NCBI GenBank assembly: GCA_003164785.1
Contig: PLUE01000023.1
Location: forward strand, 1-63,702
DNA length: 63,702 nucleotides
From: Gammaproteobacteria bacterium
GTDB lineage: Bacteria > Pseudomonadota > Gammaproteobacteria > Steroidobacterales > Steroidobacteraceae
Reading direction: 5' to 3'
Numbering within the stretch: the first letter of the stretch is position 1; the number at the start of each line of letters is the position of its first letter. The position numbers were made by a program, and so were the translations under genes. The notes beneath the pieces are model-generated. The model searched no databases. It was given only the letters and a program-made list of their open reading frames with translations, and was not told the origin of the DNA. This document shows positions 60,887 to 63,702 of the stretch, piece after piece.

Positions 60887-62182
60887 ATGCAGGTTTCCGT
60901 CGAGAGTACCGGCAAATTGGAGCGCCGCATGCAGGTGCAGGTCCCCGCCGAACGCGTCAGCAAGGAAATTGCCGCGCGTCTAAAACAGCTGAGCCGAACC
61001 GCCCGTTTGAATGGTTTCAGGCCCGGCAAGGCGCCGCTCACGGTGATCCGTCAGCAGTACGGACCGCAGGTGCACCGCGAAGTCATCGGCGAGCTGCTCC
61101 AATCGAGCTTCTCCGAAGCGGTCACCCAGAACCAGCTGACGCCGGCCGGAAATCCGCGAATCGAGCCGCAAACCGTCGACGAAGGCCAGGATCTGACCTA
61201 TATCGCGACCTTCGAGGTGTTTCCCGAGGTTGCATTGCAGCCGATCGAGGCGCTCGAAATCCCGCGCGTCGTCGCGGACGTGACCGAAAGCGATGTCGAC
61301 GCGATGATCGAGCGTCTGCGCAAGCAGCAGATGAAATTCACGCCGGCGACGCGCGCTGCGGTCGCGGGCGACAAGGTGACCGTCGATTTCGAGGGTTCCA
61401 TCGACGGCGTGCCGTTTACGGGCGGCAAGGGTGAGGCGATCCCCATCGTCCTCGGCGAGAATCGCATGCTGCCGCAGCTGGAGGCGGGAATCGTCGGGGC
61501 GGCTGCCGGCGAGCAACGCACCATCGAGGTCGACTTCCCGGCCGACTATCGGGCAACCGAACTCGCGGGAAAGCGGTCGAGTTTCAAGGTGGACGTCAAA
61601 ACCGTCGAGGAGCCGTCCCTGCCGGAGCTCGACGAAGAGTTCTGCAAGTCCTTCGGCGTGACCGAGGGGGGTGTCGACAGGCTGCGCGAGGACGTGGCGG
61701 CCAATATGCGCCGCGAGCTCGACCAGAACTTGCGCAACCGCAACAAATCGGCCGCCATGGAGAAGCTGTACGAGACGAATCCGATCGATGTGCCGAACGC
61801 GCTGATCGAGTCCCAGGTCCGGGATATGCAGATCGAGGCCATGCGTCGCAGCGGCGCCAAGGACGCGTCCCAGGCGCCGCCGCCGGAGCCTCTGATCGAG
61901 CCGGCGCGGCGCCGCGTGGCCTTGGGCCTGCTGTTCAACGACATCATTCGCCGTGAAAAGATCGTATTGGACCCGGCCCGCGCCAATGCCCGCCTGGATG
62001 AGATGGTCGGAGCCTACGGTGACGCTGCGGCGCTGAAACGGGCCTATTTACAGAATGCAGATGCCATGCGGCAGGTGGAAAGTTTGGCTTTGGAGGATCA
62101 GGTGGTGGACTGGATTCTGGCTCATGCTAATGTGCACGAGAAGGCCGCCACCTTCAAAGAGCTGATGAACTTTGAGGGTTGA
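60887..62182 (+). CDS. tig: Trigger factor
   Basis: This ribosome-bound chaperone and peptidyl-prolyl isomerase meets nascent chains at the exit tunnel. The 431-residue protein has the ribosome-binding loop GFRPGKAPL (about residues 43-51), the FKBP-type domain (about 150-245, VTVDFEGSIDGVPFTGGKGE) and the C-terminal chaperone arms. The ATG at 60887 follows AAGG by 6 bases; the open frame further upstream is the tRNA. First gene of the tig-clpP-clpX cluster. Confidence 0.96.
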   Translation: MQVSVESTGKLERRMQVQVPAERVSKEIAARLKQLSRTARLNGFRPGKAPLTVIRQQYGPQVHREVIGELLQSSFSEAVTQNQLTPAGNPRIEPQTVDEGQDLTYIATFEVFPEVALQPIEALEIPRVVADVTESDVDAMIERLRKQQMKFTPATRAAVAGDKVTVDFEGSIDGVPFTGGKGEAIPIVLGENRMLPQLEAGIVGAAAGEQRTIEVDFPADYRATELAGKRSSFKVDVKTVEEPSLPELDEEFCKSFGVTEGGVDRLREDVAANMRRELDQNLRNRNKSAAMEKLYETNPIDVPNALIESQVRDMQIEAMRRSGAKDASQAPPPEPLIEPARRRVALGLLFNDIIRREKIVLDPARANARLDEMVGAYGDAAALKRAYLQNADAMRQVESLALEDQVVDWILAHANVHEKAATFKELMNFEG

Positions 62183-62243
62183 TTCACGGCGGGCGCATTT
62201 CTCGGCGGTTGGGACTGAATTTAGGTCGCCGCGGGAAATGCCG

Positions 62244-62274
62244 CCCTTGAAATGGCCTTGTAGTGTCCTCAATA
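62244..62274 (+). promoter_or_regulatory. Candidate sigma-32 heat-shock promoter of clpP
   Basis: CCCTTGAAA (62244-62252) matches the heat-shock -35, and CCTCAATA (62267-62274) resembles the CCCCATnT -10, with a 14-base spacer. It lies 43 bases before the clpP start. Confidence 0.65.
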
Positions 62275-62317
62275 CGACTCGTTGGTATTTTCCGTTTATT
62301 TTCAAAGGCGACACTCC

Positions 62318-62935
62318 ATGACGACTCGCGCACTCAATTTGGTCCCGATGGTGGTCGAGCAAACCGCTCGCGGCGAGCGGGCTTATGACATCTATTCGCG
62401 GTTGCTCAAGGAACGGTTGATCTTCATCGTGGGTCCCGTTGAGGATTACATGGCCAATCTGGTGGTGGCGCAGCTGCTGTTCCTGGAGTCCGAGAACCCG
62501 GACAAGGACATTGCCATCTATATCAACTCGCCGGGCGGTTCGGTGAGCGCCGGGCTCGCGATCTACGACACGATGCAGTTCATCAAGCCGGACGTGAGCA
62601 CGATCTGCGTCGGATTGGCGGCCTCCATGGGCGCCGTGTTGCTGGCGGGCGGAGCGGCCGGCAAGCGGCATTCGCTGCCGAACTCCAAGATCATGATCCA
62701 TCAGCCCTCGGCCGGCTTCCAGGGTCAGGCGTCGGACATCGACATCCACGCCCGGGACGTCATGGAAACCAAGCACCGGCTGAACGGCATTTTGGCCAAG
62801 CACACCGGCCAGACCATCGAACGCATCAAGCAGGACAGCGACCGGGACAACTTCATGACCGCGGAAATCGCCCGAGCCTACGGTTTGGTGGATTCCATGC
62901 TCGAAAAACGCGGCGAACTACCGTCAAAGGCCTAA
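62318..62935 (+). CDS. clpP: ATP-dependent Clp protease proteolytic subunit
   Basis: ClpP is the tetradecameric serine peptidase that degrades proteins fed by ClpX or ClpA. The 205-residue subunit has the catalytic Ser in [14 protein letters not shown], His in MIHQPSAG and Asp in DSDRDNFMT. The short propeptide typical of the family precedes [20 protein letters not shown]. An AAAGG site lies 9 bases before the ATG. Confidence 0.97.
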   Translation: MTTRALNLVPMVVEQTARGERAYDIYSRLLKERLIFIVGPVEDYMANLVVAQLLFLESENPDKDIAIYINSPGGSVSAGLAIYDTMQFIKPDVSTICVGLAASMGAVLLAGGAAGKRHSLPNSKIMIHQPSAGFQGQASDIDIHARDVMETKHRLNGILAKHTGQTIERIKQDSDRDNFMTAEIARAYGLVDSMLEKRGELPSKA

Positions 62936-63012
62936 TCCGTCACACGGTGGTCTCCTTGAGCCGCCCCGCGGCCCCAAACGGGGCCTTGGTCACAACCTCC
63001 GCGAGCCATTCT

Positions 63013-63040
63013 TTGCGGATTGTCGGCGGGGTGCTATATA
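63013..63040 (+). promoter_or_regulatory. Probable sigma-70 promoter of clpX
   Basis: TTGCGG (63013-63018) and TATATA (63035-63040) are 16 bases apart, 59 bases before the clpX start. This would let clpX be made independently of the clpP promoter. Confidence 0.55.
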
Positions 63041-63098
63041 GTCATAGTCGTAGTCGCGTTTCTGGCGCAGCCAGCGACGGGGCCAACTTGAGGACAGC

Positions 63099-63702
63099 AT
63101 GAGCGAAGATTCGCGCGGCAAACATGATGACGGGAAACTTTTGTATTGCTCCTTCTGCGGGAAGAGCCAACACGAAGTACGGAAATTAATCGCCGGCCCT
63201 TCGGTATTCGTCTGCGACGAATGCGTGGAGCTGTGCAACGACATCATCCGGGAGGAGCTCGAGGAACGCGCGGAGCGGACTCGCGACAAACTCCCGAAAC
63301 CCCAGGAAATCAAGAAGGTTCTGGACGAATACGTGATCGGTCAGGAGCGCGCCAAACGCGTCTTGTCCGTCGCCGTCTACAACCATTACAAGCGGTTGCA
63401 GACCCGCGGCACCGAAGGTGTGCGATCGCGTGACGAGGTCGAACTCGCCAAGAGCAACATCCTGCTGATCGGGCCCACCGGCTCGGGCAAGACCCTGTTG
63501 GCCGAGACCCTCGCCCGATTGCTGAACGTGCCGTTCACGATTGCCGATGCCACGACCTTGACCGAAGCCGGTTATGTCGGTGAAGACGTCGAAAACATCA
63601 TCCAGAAGCTCTTGCAGAAGTGCGACTACGATGTCGAGAAGGCGCAGACCGGCATCGTTTACATCGATGAAATCGATAAGATTTCGCGCAAATCCGACAA
63701 TC
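63099..63702 (+). CDS. clpX: ClpX unfoldase, 3' end beyond window
   Basis: The first 201 codons of the AAA+ unfoldase that feeds ClpP are present. The N-terminal zinc-binding domain uses CSFC...CDEC, and the ATPase shows [20 protein letters not shown], Walker A GPTGSGKT and Walker [16 protein letters not shown] precedes the ATG at 63099. The gene is cut by the window end, where the frame is still open. Confidence 0.96.
   Translation, partial: MSEDSRGKHDDGKLLYCSFCGKSQHEVRKLIAGPSVFVCDECVELCNDIIREELEERAERTRDKLPKPQEIKKVLDEYVIGQERAKRVLSVAVYNHYKRLQTRGTEGVRSRDEVELAKSNILLIGPTGSGKTLLAETLARLLNVPFTIADATTLTEAGYVGEDVENIIQKLLQKCDYDVEKAQTGIVYIDEIDKISRKSDN

Noticed and set aside
62970..62985. Hairpin GGCCCC-AAAC-GGGGCC after clpP as terminator
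   Set aside because: Only a 6-base stem and no T tract; clpX read-through is expected.
1..63702. CRISPR arrays, rRNA genes, insertion sequences, prophage or integrase genes
   Set aside because: I looked for regular repeats, transposase or integrase-like proteins and rRNA; none is visible in the window.

Overview
The window looks like chromosomal DNA of a high-GC gammaproteobacterium. The tRNA-Leu, tig, clpP, clpX order at the right end is the standard gammaproteobacterial arrangement. FimV- and PilU-type pilus genes, TonB uptake and an RND copper pump fit a Steroidobacter/Nevskia/Xanthomonas-like relative, but that placement is inference. Most genes sit in tightly overlapping operons (ATGA junctions), with several decayed gene scars between them.

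Region 1 (1-16.5 kb) carries stress and metal genes. It holds the end of an outer-membrane efflux gene, a HipA C-terminal remnant, a J-domain/zinc-ribbon/PilZ-like protein, an Hsp20 chaperone with a strong terminator, a three-BON-domain protein and a mannose-1-phosphate guanylyltransferase. A MerR regulator is divergent from a copper P1B-ATPase and a Cus-like tripartite RND pump across a textbook MerR operator. An FtsH protease follows on the opposite strand.

Region 2 (16.5-29.8 kb) begins with a deletion scar of two truncated genes. A TonB receptor and one long operon follow: a yeast-type cytosine deaminase, a three-subunit molybdenum hydroxylase, an ABC importer with fused permeases, an AMP-dependent ligase and a creatininase-family amidohydrolase. 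Together they look like uptake and catabolism of a nitrogen heterocycle, substrate unknown.

Region 3 (30.2-44.5 kb) is a purine utilisation locus next to a VapBC module. It contains an MFS transporter, an exported NUP-family nucleoside protein, an exported adenosine deaminase, an M20 hydrolase, a fused OHCU decarboxylase/allantoate amidohydrolase and a GntR regulator. A nucleoside-type BMP ABC transporter and 5-hydroxyisourate hydrolase complete it. Urate oxidase and a recognisable allantoinase are absent from the window.

Region 4 (44.5-60.7 kb) is mixed. It has a second VapBC, a transglycosylase-like protein, a SulP transporter with a ParB-like protein, a DUF4160/DUF2442-HTH pair with a palindromic promoter, an orphan BrnA antitoxin and a wrecked SPFH/zinc-ribbon gene. 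A LysR regulator, PilU and FimV come next. A TetR regulator then faces a broken MFP/SDR pair, followed by a second M20 hydrolase, a metallophosphoesterase, pyrF and an MbcA/Xre-like protein.

Region 5 (60.7 kb to end) is core proteostasis: tRNA-Leu(UAG), trigger factor, ClpP with a candidate sigma-32 promoter, and the start of ClpX.
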